Origin: JAMXLO01 sp963794185
Lineage (GTDB): Bacteria; Pseudomonadota; Alphaproteobacteria; Acetobacterales; Acetobacteraceae
Length of the DNA: 64,000 nucleotides
Assembly: GCA_963794185.1 (NCBI GenBank)
Contig: CAWCDM010000045.1
Location: 43,759-107,758 of the forward strand
Direction of reading: 5' to 3'
The notes under the pieces were generated by a model that did not search any database, was not told where the DNA came from, and was given only the letters and a program-made list of their open reading frames with translations. Positions 39,508 to 47,476 of the stretch are shown here, piece after piece; position 1 is the first letter of the stretch, and the number at the start of each line of letters is the position of its first letter. The position numbers were made by a program, and so were the translations under genes.

Positions 39508-40749
39508 ATGATATCGTCAAGCAGGTCGGCGACCTTCGTCGCCAACAGGCCGCGATGGCCGGCTTCGGCAGCTTTGCGCTCCGCCAGACCGACCTGCTGA
39601 GAAATCTTGACGGAGGCGGCGCGGGTCTGCGCCGAAGGCCTCAATGTGCCGTTCTGCAAGGTGTGCCGATACCGCCCCGCGGAGAACGATCTTCTCATCG
39701 AAGCCGGATATGGGTGGCATGCCGGCGTCATCGGATACGTGGTGTCGCGCGCCGACGAAAGCTCGCCGCAAGGGCGTGCCTTCATCACCGGGCAGCCATC
39801 GATCTGCTACGATCTGAGCAAGGACAACGATTTCGTGCTGCCGCCCCTCTATGCGGAACACGGCATCATCTCGACCATCGATGTCGTCATCAAAGGCGAT
39901 GGCCGTCCCTATGGTGTGCTGGAAATCGACAGCGACGTGCAGCACAATTATGACGAGCACGACATCGATTTCCTCACTGGATTCGCAAACGTGCTTGCCG
40001 AGGCCGTCGCCACCAACGCGCGCACGATCGTGCTGCAGGCGACAATCGACCAAATGACGGCCCTGGTCGAAGAAAAGGACCGGCTGCTGGCGCAGAAGAA
40101 GGTGCTGGCCGAAGAGTTGCAGCACCGGGTCCGCAACAATCTGCAGCTTGTCTATGGGATGCTGAGCAAGCAACTGGATGACACCGAGGACAAGCTCGGG
40201 CAAAGGGGCATCAAGGCGATCGCGCGCCGGGTTCGCACCCTGGCGCAGGTGTACGACCATCTGCACGGCGACGCGATGACGCGGACGACCGATTTCGGCA
40301 GCTACCTGAAATCGCTGTGCTTCAATGTCGCGCAGCTTCAGAAGGTGCCGGACGGAGCTGTCACGCTGACCTGCGACAGCGACCCGATTATCCTCGATCT
40401 CGATGTGGTGACGGCGTTGGGCATCGTCGTTGCGGAACTGGTCACCAACTGCTATGACCACGCGTTCCCGCACGGCAAGGGGTCGATCATCGTGTCGCTG
40501 CGGCGCGCCGCTGGAAACGACGACGTGGCGGTTATGACAATCAGAGATGACGGTACAGGGTTCAAGCCGGTGGTCAAAAGCAAGCGGCAGGGAGTAGGCT
40601 TGGTGCAGCGGCTCATCGAGCAGGTTCGCGGGACCGCGGTGATCGAAACGGATCATGGCACGGCCTGGATCATTCATTTTCCCATTGCGTACATTGGGGG
40701 CGAGTGGCCGGTCTCCGGCCATCCGACATCGGCAGCAGCCGCGGATTGA
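39504..40749 (+). CDS. GAF-domain sensor histidine kinase of the HisKA_2/HWE type, frameshifted
   Basis: The true start MNDIVKQVGDLRRQQAAMAG at 39504 overlaps the receiver gene stop. One extra G at 39609, after DLLRNL, shifts the frame; the correct frame continues TEAARVCAEGLNVPFCKVCR. The GAF domain spans residues about 30-180 (YGVLEIDSDVQHNYDEHDID). Then comes the HisKA_2 box ELQHRVRNNLQLVYGMLSKQ with the acceptor histidine and the ATPase domain (GIVVAELVTNCYDHAFPHGK, IRDDGTGF, GVGLVQRLIEQV). Kinases of this type often act in light, stress or EcfG signalling. Confidence 0.9.
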
Positions 40750-40797
40750 ACCGCTTTTTGTTGTCATCCGCGCTTTCGCGGTGATGACGACAAGAGC
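40750..40797. terminator. Inverted repeat after the GAF/HisKA_2 kinase, probable terminator
   Basis: TTGTTGTCATCCGCG and CGCGGTGATGACGACAA pair around a CTTT loop, extended by flanking CGCT...AGCG. It is the short form of the CGTCATCC...GGATGACG palindrome seen at 32761-32834. Confidence 0.6.
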
Positions 40798-40839
40798 GGC
40801 AGCTGACCGAACCTTGCGCAGTTGATTAGCGGCGAATGC

Positions 40840-41907
40840 TTATATGGGCGCCTCCGGCATATCGGCTGGCCGGAAGCCCAGCAGGTCGGCGAATCGTTCG
40901 GCATAGCGCGGCCAAACCTCCGGGTTGACCAGGCGCGGCGGCACGCCACCGTCGAATATCGTGAGCCATTGCAGCGCGGTCGCCTCGCACATCTCGACTA
41001 TCGTCTCGACGGTCATGCCGGCGATGTGCGGGCTGGCGATGACGTTGTCGAATTCCAGCAGCGGATGGTCCGGATCGGGCGGCTCCTTCAGGAAAACATC
41101 GAGCCCCGCTCCGGCGATTTCCCCCGTGTTCAGCGCCTCGACCAATGCCGCCTCGTCGTGGATGCCGCCGCGGGCGGTGTTGATGAAATAAGCACCCGGC
41201 TTCATCGCAGCGAACTGCGCGCGGCCGAACATGCCGAAGGTGTCGGCGCTGCGCGGGCAGTGCACCGTCACGTAGTCGGCCCGGTGCAGCAACTCGTCCA
41301 GTTCAACCTTGGCGGCACCGCGTGCGGCGATCTGCTCCGCGGTCAGATACGGGTCGTAGGCCAGCACCGTCATGTTGAACAGCATGCCGCACAGCTCGGC
41401 GACGCGCCGGCCGATATGTCCGATGCCGACGATGCCGAGCGTCTTGTTGCGCAGGTTGTTGCCGGCATAGGCGCGCCGGTCGAGATCTTGTGTGCGCTTC
41501 ATCGCCCGCTCGGACTGCGCGATCTTCTTCGAAAGCGACAGCATCATCCCGAGTGCATGCTCGGCCACCGGCTCCCAGTTGGTGCCCGACTGGTTGACCA
41601 CGATGACGCCGGCCGCGGTGCAGGCATCGACATCGATCATGTCGTAGCCGGCGCCAGTGGAACTGAGCGCCAGCATGTTCGGGCAGCGCGCCAGCAGCGC
41701 AGCATCGCCGAACCAGGGCTCGCGAAGCTCGCCGCGCGGCTGCACCTGATAGCCGTGCGCGACGGCAAATTCCGACCAATTCGAGGCTTCCGATGCGGCG
41801 TAGTCCAGCCGCACCAGGTCGACGTCGTCGCGCCGGCTGATGATCGCGTTGGCGACCGGGTCCATGAAGCTGTCGAAATACACCAGGCGCTTGAGATTGA
41901 CCGCCAC
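40840..41907 (-). CDS. D-isomer-specific 2-hydroxyacid dehydrogenase (NAD-binding)
   Basis: A 355-residue Rossmann oxidoreductase. The NAD motif is TLGIVGIGHIGRRVAELCG; the catalytic arginine is in FINTARGGIHDE, the glutamate region is AGAGLDVFLKEPPDPDHPL and the histidine is in ASPHIAGMT. The complete family fold is present. Likely substrates are glyoxylate, hydroxypyruvate, phosphoglycerate-like or lactate-like acids; not resolved. GGAGG stands before the ATG at 41907. Confidence 0.92.
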   Translation of the reverse strand: MAVNLKRLVYFDSFMDPVANAIISRRDDVDLVRLDYAASEASNWSEFAVAHGYQVQPRGELREPWFGDAALLARCPNMLALSSTGAGYDMIDVDACTAAGVIVVNQSGTNWEPVAEHALGMMLSLSKKIAQSERAMKRTQDLDRRAYAGNNLRNKTLGIVGIGHIGRRVAELCGMLFNMTVLAYDPYLTAEQIAARGAAKVELDELLHRADYVTVHCPRSADTFGMFGRAQFAAMKPGAYFINTARGGIHDEAALVEALNTGEIAGAGLDVFLKEPPDPDHPLLEFDNVIASPHIAGMTVETIVEMCEATALQWLTIFDGGVPPRLVNPEVWPRYAERFADLLGFRPADMPEAPI

Positions 41908-41981
41908 AGTTCGCCTCCTCGCAGGAACGGGCTTCGTCTGCTTGCGTGATTCCTGACACGGCCGCCAGGTGTCAACAAGCG

Positions 41982-43139
41982 CTAGGTCACGGCCTTCATC
42001 GCTGCGTGAAGAGTCTCAAGCGCCGCTCTTACCGAAGCCGCGTTGTCCAACAGTTGCAGCACGTTCAGGCGTTTCTTGTCAGGCTTCGCCACAACCCACT
42101 GCTTGGGCGTCTCGTAGGCAACCGCGCCTGCTATATTTCCAGCCAGCTGCTCGGCAAAACCCCGGAACTGCTCTTTCTTGCCTCCGACTGACCAGGGAAT
42201 TTCAACCAGCCCATCAGGTTGGATTCCCATGAACTCGATGGTGTCCGCTCCCAGCTTCATGCGGGCAAGCAAGACCTTGTTGAGGCTCCAGGAAACGGCG
42301 ATGTCGGCACAACTGTCCAGAAAGTCGATCAATCGGCGCGAGGGTGTCGGCTGGATCCCGTCGAGTCTGGCCAACCACTGCGCCTGCGCCGAGCTGAGCG
42401 CGCGTAGTGTGACCGATTGGACATGGCTTGAATCGCCGTGATCTCGACGAGGCACGAATGGCTGCGCCATCTCGACCATGCCAGATTGGAGAGCCGCTAC
42501 AGTAGATGGATGACCGATAACGCGACAAAGACCGTCCCAACCATCAAGCACCGGTGGACGCAAACGCGGATCACTGAGGCCAAACTCTTCGAGAATATAT
42601 GCACCTCGGCCGAACTGGCATGACCAGCATGCCGTCACGAGGTTCTCAAGCTCATTGCCGCCGCCAGCGGAATGAGGGAGGACGTGATCGACGGATGCCG
42701 TCAGCGCGAAGAAGGCTCCGTGATAGCCTTCCACGTCCCCCCACGGGATCGCACCGGGCATGCAGGCTCGCATCAAGCTTCGTGCGCGATTGGATACCAC
42801 CCGACACCCGCAGAAGCGACATCGCCAGCCATCACGCTGGAAGAGCGCGGCGGCTTCCGAAGAATTGGGCATGCGCGCGGGCGCTTTGCTCACTATGTTT
42901 GCGGGCTTCGCCATGGGACGTCTTCGATGTATATCGGCGTCGATTGGCCCCATCAGCTTCCTTGCGAATTCGAGCAGCGCCGGCATGTCCGCTTGACGAA
43001 GGCGATCGCGCGCCAGGTCGAGATCCCCTCCGACGATGGCGTCCGCCGCGTCCGAGAGAAGGTCGGCGGCAGTCTTGTGTTCGGGGATCGGCGCAAGCAG
43101 GCACGTGCGTGGAGACCAATGGCCACTGGGGTGGGACAT
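41982..43139 (-). CDS. HNH endonuclease with an uncharacterised C-terminal domain
   Basis: 385 residues. Residues about 95-190 form the HNH nuclease: a CRFCGC zinc knuckle, then SVDHVLPHSAGGGNELENLV with the catalytic histidine and asparagine, and ACWSCQFGRG. The N-terminal 75 residues are helical. The C-terminal half (about 195-385) matches nothing I know; it contains LDFLDSCADIAVSWSLNKVL and a lysine-rich end. The DNA is visibly less G/C-rich than its neighbours, suggesting acquisition. It could be a restriction-type or phage-defence nuclease; no methyltransferase accompanies it. Confidence 0.82.
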   Translation of the reverse strand: MSHPSGHWSPRTCLLAPIPEHKTAADLLSDAADAIVGGDLDLARDRLRQADMPALLEFARKLMGPIDADIHRRRPMAKPANIVSKAPARMPNSSEAAALFQRDGWRCRFCGCRVVSNRARSLMRACMPGAIPWGDVEGYHGAFFALTASVDHVLPHSAGGGNELENLVTACWSCQFGRGAYILEEFGLSDPRLRPPVLDGWDGLCRVIGHPSTVAALQSGMVEMAQPFVPRRDHGDSSHVQSVTLRALSSAQAQWLARLDGIQPTPSRRLIDFLDSCADIAVSWSLNKVLLARMKLGADTIEFMGIQPDGLVEIPWSVGGKKEQFRGFAEQLAGNIAGAVAYETPKQWVVAKPDKKRLNVLQLLDNAASVRAALETLHAAMKAVT

Positions 43140-43234
43140 ATGAATTTCTTCGCTGACTGTTTCATTTACAGCAACGTGGCTGCGGATGATACGCCAAATT
43201 GCCCGTCTCCGGTCACTGGCCTAGCATCACCCGC

Positions 43235-44938
43235 ATGAACGAAGAACCCGCCGCCAAACGTGGCCTCGCCCGCAACACCGCGAACTACGGCGATCCCGAC
43301 TTCGCGCTCTACCTGCGCCGGTCGTTTGCCAAATCCATGGGCTACTCGCAGGCCATGCTGGATCGCCCGGTGGTCGGCATCGTCGATACCGGCTCGGGGT
43401 TCAACAACTGCCACCGCACCGTCCCCGAACTGATCGAGGCGGTGAAGCGCGGCGTGCTGGCCGCCGGCGGGCTTCCCCTGGCGTTCCCCACCGTGTCGCT
43501 GTGCGAGCCGTCGCTGTTCCCGACCTCGATGCACTACCGCAACCTCGCCGCACTCGACACCGAGGCGATGCTGACCGCGCAGCCGATGGACGCTGCCGTG
43601 CTGGTGGGCGGCTGCGACAAGACGGTGCCGGCGCAGTTGATGGCCGCCGCATCGGCCGACATCCCCGCCGTGCAGCTTGTCACCGGGCCGATGCTGGCGA
43701 CGCCGTATCAGGGCGAGCGGCTCGCGGCCTGCACCGACTGCCGCCGCTACTGGGCCGCCTACCGCGCCGGGCGTGTCACCGCCGAGCGCATCGGCGAGAT
43801 CGAAGGGCGGCTCGCCACCACCGCCGGCACCTGCGGCGTGATGGGCACCGCCTCCACGATGGCGTGCGTGGCCGAGGCGTTGGGGATGGTGCCGCTGGGG
43901 CATGGCTCGATCCCGGCGGTGCACGCCGACCGGCTGCGCGCGGCGGAGGAGGCCGGCGCGCTGGCGGTGAAGCTGATCGGGCAGCCCGTGCGGCCGTCGG
44001 AGATCATCACCGCGGCCTCGGTCGAGAATGCACTGCGCGTGCTGCTGGCGCTGGGCGGTTCGACCAATGCGCTGATCCACCTGACGGCGGTCGCCGGTCG
44101 CCGCGGCGTGCGCGTCGATCTGCATCGGCTGAATGCGCTGTCGGACACGACGCCCGTGCTGGTGGATCTGAAACCGACCGGCGAAGGCTACATGGAGGAC
44201 TTTCATGCCGCCGGCGGGATGCCCGCGCTGCTGTGGGAGCTGCGCGATCTGCTGGACCTGTCGGTGCGCGATGTGACCGGTGCGACGCTGGAGCAGCGCC
44301 TGACCGAACCCGCGTTTGTCGATCGACGGTTCATTCGGGCGCGCGGCGAACCAGTGTCGCCGGTGGGTGGTTTGGTGGCGTTGTTCGGCTCGCTCGCCCC
44401 GCGTGGCGCGATCCTCAAGCGCAGCGCCGCCACGCCCGCGTTGTTCGAGACCGAGGCGCGCGCGGTGGTCTTCGACGGGCTGGAGGATCTGGCCAACCGC
44501 ATCGACGATCCGTCGCTGGATGTGACGGAGAGCGACATCATGGTGCTGAAGAACGTCGGTTCGCTGACGCCGGCGGGCATGCCGGAGGCGGGCTACCTGC
44601 CGATCCCGCAGAAGCTCGCGCGGGCCGGGGTGAAGGACATGGTGCGCATGAGCGACTGCCGGATGTCCGGCACGGCGTTCGGCACGATCGTGCTGCACAT
44701 CACGCCGGAAGCCGCGGCGGGTGGGCCGCTGGGGTTGGTGGAGACGAGCGATTTGATACGGCTGTCGGTGAAGGAGCGGCGGCTGGACCTGCTGGTGGCG
44801 CCGGATGTGCTGGAGCGGCGTCGAGCGGCGTGGCGGCCGCCGGCGCGGCCCGTGCGTGGGTGGGACCGAATCGTTGCCGAGCAGGTCCTGCAGGCGGACG
44901 AGGGGTGCGATCTGGCGGTGCTGCGGGCGAGTGGATAG
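43235..44938 (+). CDS. IlvD/Edd-family dehydratase (dihydroxy-acid or sugar-acid dehydratase)
   Basis: A 567-residue iron-sulfur dehydratase: GIVDTGSGFNNCHRTVPELI, cluster cysteine regions VLVGGCDKTVPAQLM and TTAGTCGVMGTASTMACV, LGGSTNALIHLTAVAGRRG, and the C-terminal SDCRMSGTAFGTIVLHITPE. The arrangement favours the aldonic-acid dehydratase branch rather than the branched-chain biosynthetic IlvD, but this is not certain. Its last 123 bp (44816-44938) are duplicated at 45652-45774. The uma2 gene begins ten bases after its stop. Confidence 0.92.
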   Translation: MNEEPAAKRGLARNTANYGDPDFALYLRRSFAKSMGYSQAMLDRPVVGIVDTGSGFNNCHRTVPELIEAVKRGVLAAGGLPLAFPTVSLCEPSLFPTSMHYRNLAALDTEAMLTAQPMDAAVLVGGCDKTVPAQLMAAASADIPAVQLVTGPMLATPYQGERLAACTDCRRYWAAYRAGRVTAERIGEIEGRLATTAGTCGVMGTASTMACVAEALGMVPLGHGSIPAVHADRLRAAEEAGALAVKLIGQPVRPSEIITAASVENALRVLLALGGSTNALIHLTAVAGRRGVRVDLHRLNALSDTTPVLVDLKPTGEGYMEDFHAAGGMPALLWELRDLLDLSVRDVTGATLEQRLTEPAFVDRRFIRARGEPVSPVGGLVALFGSLAPRGAILKRSAATPALFETEARAVVFDGLEDLANRIDDPSLDVTESDIMVLKNVGSLTPAGMPEAGYLPIPQKLARAGVKDMVRMSDCRMSGTAFGTIVLHITPEAAAGGPLGLVETSDLIRLSVKERRLDLLVAPDVLERRRAAWRPPARPVRGWDRIVAEQVLQADEGCDLAVLRASG

Positions 44939-44947
44939 GGTGGCGCC

Positions 44948-45517
44948 ATGAATGTCGCGCTGCGCAAGCCGATGAGCCTCGACGGGTTCCTCGAGTGGGA
45001 GGAACGGCAGGAGCTCCGCTACGAGTTCGACGGATTCCAACCCATCGCGATGACGGGCGGAACCTATAGTCATGCGCTGATCCAGGGGAATCTCATCATC
45101 GCTCTTGGGATCAGGTTACGCGGCAGACCCTGTCGCGTGATCGGCAGCGAGCTGAAGATCGCAGTGGCGGGAAGCATCCGTTACCCGGATGCATTCGTCG
45201 TGTGCTCGCCGGTTCCCGCTGATGCAACCGTCGTCAGCGACCCGGTCGTGGTTTTCGAGGTGCTGAGCGCGAGCACGGCCACCACGGATCATATCGTCAA
45301 GAACCAGGAATACCGCGATACACCGTCGATCCGGCGCTACGTGATGGTGGAGCAGGACCAGCAGGCCGCGACCGTGTTCGCGCGCGCCGGCGACGATTGG
45401 GTGGGGCACGTGGTGTCAGGCGACGTGGCGCTTGCGATGCCGGAGATCGGCATCGAGCTGCCGCTGGCCGAGCTGTACGAGGGCGTGTCGTTCGCCGAAC
45501 CGGAAGCCGAGGGCTGA
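44948..45517 (+). CDS. Uma2-family (DUF820) putative endonuclease
   Basis: A 189-residue PD-(D/E)XK-fold protein of the Uma2 family: KPMSLDGFLEWEERQELRYE, the SHALIQGNLIIALGIRLRG helix, SELKIAVAGSIRYPDAFVVC with the D/E..K-type site and VVFEVLSASTATTDH. Function in bacteria is poorly known; a nuclease fold is established. The last 157 bp have a divergent copy at 47226-47383, so this is the intact member of a duplicated pair. Confidence 0.88.
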   Translation: MNVALRKPMSLDGFLEWEERQELRYEFDGFQPIAMTGGTYSHALIQGNLIIALGIRLRGRPCRVIGSELKIAVAGSIRYPDAFVVCSPVPADATVVSDPVVVFEVLSASTATTDHIVKNQEYRDTPSIRRYVMVEQDQQAATVFARAGDDWVGHVVSGDVALAMPEIGIELPLAELYEGVSFAEPEAEG

Positions 45518-45592
45518 CCGAAGCCGCCGATTGCGACTGAGGGCGGTCGCCTTCTGGCCCCCAAGTATGTCAAGAGCCGAAAATGCAGGACG

Positions 45593-45651
45593 CTACAGAG
45601 TTCTGGCCAAGCGGAAATCGACATCGTCGAGGCGGAGGACGGCCCCGTACC
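45593..45651 (-). pseudogene. Tail fragment of the TIR/FGE gene (duplication remnant)
   Basis: The minus strand encodes LDDVDFRLARTL-stop, matching the end of the TIR-FGE gene (GDVGFRLARTL-stop at 47477). Similarity begins at the stop codon and ends close to 45651, where sequence homologous to the IlvD tail begins. The 75-bp spacer before it also resembles the spacer at 47384-47476. It is not a functional gene. Confidence 0.8.
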
Positions 45652-45774
45652 CGGCGTCGCGCGGCGTGGCGACCACCGGAGAGGCCCGCGAGAGGGTGGG
45701 ATCGGATCGTTGCCGAGCAGGTGCTGCGGGCGGACGAGGGGTGCGATCTGGCAGCGTTGCGGGCGGGCGGGTGA
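45652..45774 (+). pseudogene. Tail fragment of the IlvD/Edd gene (duplication remnant)
   Basis: It encodes AAWRPPERPARGWDRIVAEQ followed by VLRADEGCDLAALRAGG-stop, a diverged copy of the last 40 residues of the dehydratase at 44816-44938, with identical length (123 bp) and no gap. There is no start codon or catalytic region. Together with the adjoining TIR/FGE tail it marks a tandem-duplication joint. Confidence 0.85.
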
Positions 45775-45824
45775 GGCGGTCGTCGCTGGACCTTGCCTCA
45801 CAAGGTTCGTGCGCATAAATCCAC

Positions 45825-46019
45825 ATGGACAGCAGGACGATCATCCGCCTGCTGGAATTGGCCGGATGGCGGTTGGTCCGCGTGACCGGCAGCCATCACC
45901 ATTTCCGGCACCCGGAACGAGCGGGCACAACAACGGTGGCGCATCCTGTGAAGGACATTCCGCCCGGGACCTTGCGCAGCATCGAGCGGCAGTCCGGGGT
46001 GGCGCTGCGGAGGCCCTGA
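45825..46019 (+). CDS. hicA: HicA-family mRNA interferase toxin
   Basis: A 64-residue double-stranded-RNA-binding-like toxin with the HicA signature LLELAGWRLVRVTGSHHHFR, including the conserved histidine of the GSHH motif, then HPVKDIPPGTLRSIERQSG. It cleaves mRNA until neutralised by HicB. It lies four bases ahead of hicB, in the standard toxin-first order. Confidence 0.92.
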   Translation: MDSRTIIRLLELAGWRLVRVTGSHHHFRHPERAGTTTVAHPVKDIPPGTLRSIERQSGVALRRP

Positions 46020-46022
46020 CCA

Positions 46023-46427
46023 ATGGTGCGTTACTATCCCGCGATCGTAGAGCAATCGACCGACGGGTTCGGTGTGTTCTTTCCCGACCTGCCCGGCTGC
46101 ACAAGTGCGGGCCGATCGCTGCAGGAAGCGGCTCGCAACGCCGAACAGGCGTTGCAGGCGCATATCGACCTGGCGGCGGAGCATGGTGAAGCGATACCGG
46201 ATCCCTCCGAATTGGACTGCATCGTGACGGAGCCGGACGTGGTCGAGGCCGCCCGGATCCTGGTGCGAGCCGAACTGCCGGGCCGATCGGTGCGGGTGAA
46301 CATCACGCTACCGGAGGAACTTCTGACGGCAGTGGACCGCTATGCGGCGCGCACCGGACATACCCGGTCTGGGCTGTTGGCCGTGGCGGTGCGGGAACGG
46401 ATGCAGCGCGATCGCGACGCGGCATAA
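46023..46427 (+). CDS. hicB: HicB-family antitoxin with ribbon-helix-helix C-terminus
   Basis: 134 residues: the partial RNase H-like HicB domain (RYYPAIVEQSTDGFGVFFPD, LPGCTSAGRSLQEAARNAEQ) followed by a ribbon-helix-helix DNA-binding segment (VRVNITLPEELLTAVDRYAA). It neutralises HicA and should autoregulate the pair. Confidence 0.92.
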   Translation: MVRYYPAIVEQSTDGFGVFFPDLPGCTSAGRSLQEAARNAEQALQAHIDLAAEHGEAIPDPSELDCIVTEPDVVEAARILVRAELPGRSVRVNITLPEELLTAVDRYAARTGHTRSGLLAVAVRERMQRDRDAA

Positions 46428-46478
46428 CCGCCGTTGCGGCAGGCGGACCAGCAGTGCGATCGGTGGCTCCCAGGGCGG

Positions 46479-46877
46479 TTACGGCGTAACCAGATCGATC
46501 GTCGGAATGTAGCTGCGATACCGTCGTGCGTCGCGGGTGAGCAAGGCGAGGCGCGCCACGGCAGCGTGCGCACCGATGAAGAAATCCGGCAGCACGCCGG
46601 TCCTTCTGCCGCCCGCGGCTCGGTAGGCCTGGAATACCTTGCCGGCGAGGAAAAGTGCCGGACGCGGCATCTGTTCCACCGCCACTCGGGCCTCTTCCAG
46701 GAGAGCCTCGAGTGCTTCGATTGTCGCGCAGCGCACCGATAACTCCGCGTACACGACGTCGTTGATGGCGAGCGGCCCCTTGAGTGCGGCGGCATCGTGT
46801 TGGCGGATCGACCAGTCCGCCCATGTGGCATCGTTGGTGACGAGGTCCAGCAGCACATTGGTATCGACCAGCGTCAT
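46479..46877 (-). CDS. vapC: VapC-like PIN-domain toxin
   Basis: A 132-residue PIN ribonuclease: acidic residues in MTLVDTNVLLDLVTND, INDVVYAELSVRC and GVLPDFFIGAHAAV, with LLTRDARRYRSYIP near the end. Predicted tRNA- or rRNA-cleaving toxin. Its ATG overlaps the stop of the upstream antitoxin gene (ATGA). Confidence 0.9.
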   Translation of the reverse strand: MTLVDTNVLLDLVTNDATWADWSIRQHDAAALKGPLAINDVVYAELSVRCATIEALEALLEEARVAVEQMPRPALFLAGKVFQAYRAAGGRRTGVLPDFFIGAHAAVARLALLTRDARRYRSYIPTIDLVTP

Positions 46878-47113
46878 GCCTCCGGCTCGCCGCGGGTGAG
46901 TGCCATGATCTCGTCCGTGCTGAGCCCTTTGCCGGCCCGCCCGCGCAGGGCTTCGAACCGGCTGCGTGGCCGGCGGCCGCCGACCTTCCTCAGGACCACT
47001 CGGCCATCCGCGGCGAGTTCGAATTCAACCCCGCTGCCGGGCTTGATCCCAAGGCGGTCCCGCACTGGCTTGGGGATGGTGACCTGACCCTTGCGGGTAA
47101 CCGTGGTGGCCAT
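46874..47113 (-). CDS. vapB: AbrB/MazE-type (VapB-like) antitoxin
   Basis: A 79-residue swapped-hairpin DNA-binding protein: ATTVTRKGQVTIPKPVRDRL, then GIKPGSGVEFELAADGRVVL, and a C-terminal toxin-binding tail (KGLSTDEIMALTRGE). Antitoxin-first order with an ATGA overlap into vapC. An A/T-rich stretch (CTATAAAATAACG on the minus strand) just upstream could hold its autoregulated promoter. Confidence 0.9.
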   Translation of the reverse strand: MATTVTRKGQVTIPKPVRDRLGIKPGSGVEFELAADGRVVLRKVGGRRPRSRFEALRGRAGKGLSTDEIMALTRGEPEA

Positions 47114-47225
47114 CGATATCGCGCCGGTAATACTGTTGCGCTTTGCGTTATTTTATAGGGCATGCGGCACCCACTGTCATGCCGACGCTGCCCATCCGGA
47201 TTTCCATGATTCTGGGGTGAGAGCG

Positions 47226-47383
47226 GCAGGCTGCGACTGGTCTTCCCGCTGCCGGGCGATAATTGGGTTGGCCTTGAGGGATCAGGCGAGGTGGCGCTTG
47301 CGATGCCGGAGCTCGGCATCGAGCTGCCGCTGGTCGAGTTGTACGAGGGCGTGTCGTTCGCCGAACCGGAAGCCGCCACCTGA
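47226..47383 (+). pseudogene. Uma2 tail fragment (duplication remnant)
   Basis: It encodes GEVALAMPELGIELPLVELY then EGVSFAEPEAAT-stop, nearly the same as the last 50 residues of the Uma2 gene (45361-45517). The 5' two thirds of this copy are missing, replaced on the left by the vapBC and hicAB genes. The 363-bp gap 47114-47476 contains this fragment, the vapB promoter region and a stem-loop, but no complete gene. Confidence 0.85.
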
Positions 47384-47419
47384 GGAATGTTGCCGATTCG
47401 ACCAGGGGGCTTCGCCTCC

Positions 47420-47442
47420 CTTGGTCCGCTTCGCGGTCCAAG
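47420..47442. terminator. Stem-loop between the Uma2 tail and the TIR/FGE gene
   Basis: CTTGGTCCGC and GCGGTCCAAG pair with one mismatch around a TTC loop. It sits between convergent ends and may terminate both; there is no clear T-run. Confidence 0.4.
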
Positions 47443-47476
47443 CCCCAAAGAGGTAAGGATGCGAAGACGCAGGAGG

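Noticed and set aside
45593..45844. An 83-residue minus-strand gene
   Set aside because: It only joins the TIR/FGE tail with out-of-frame IlvD-tail sequence; no family resemblance beyond the last dozen residues.
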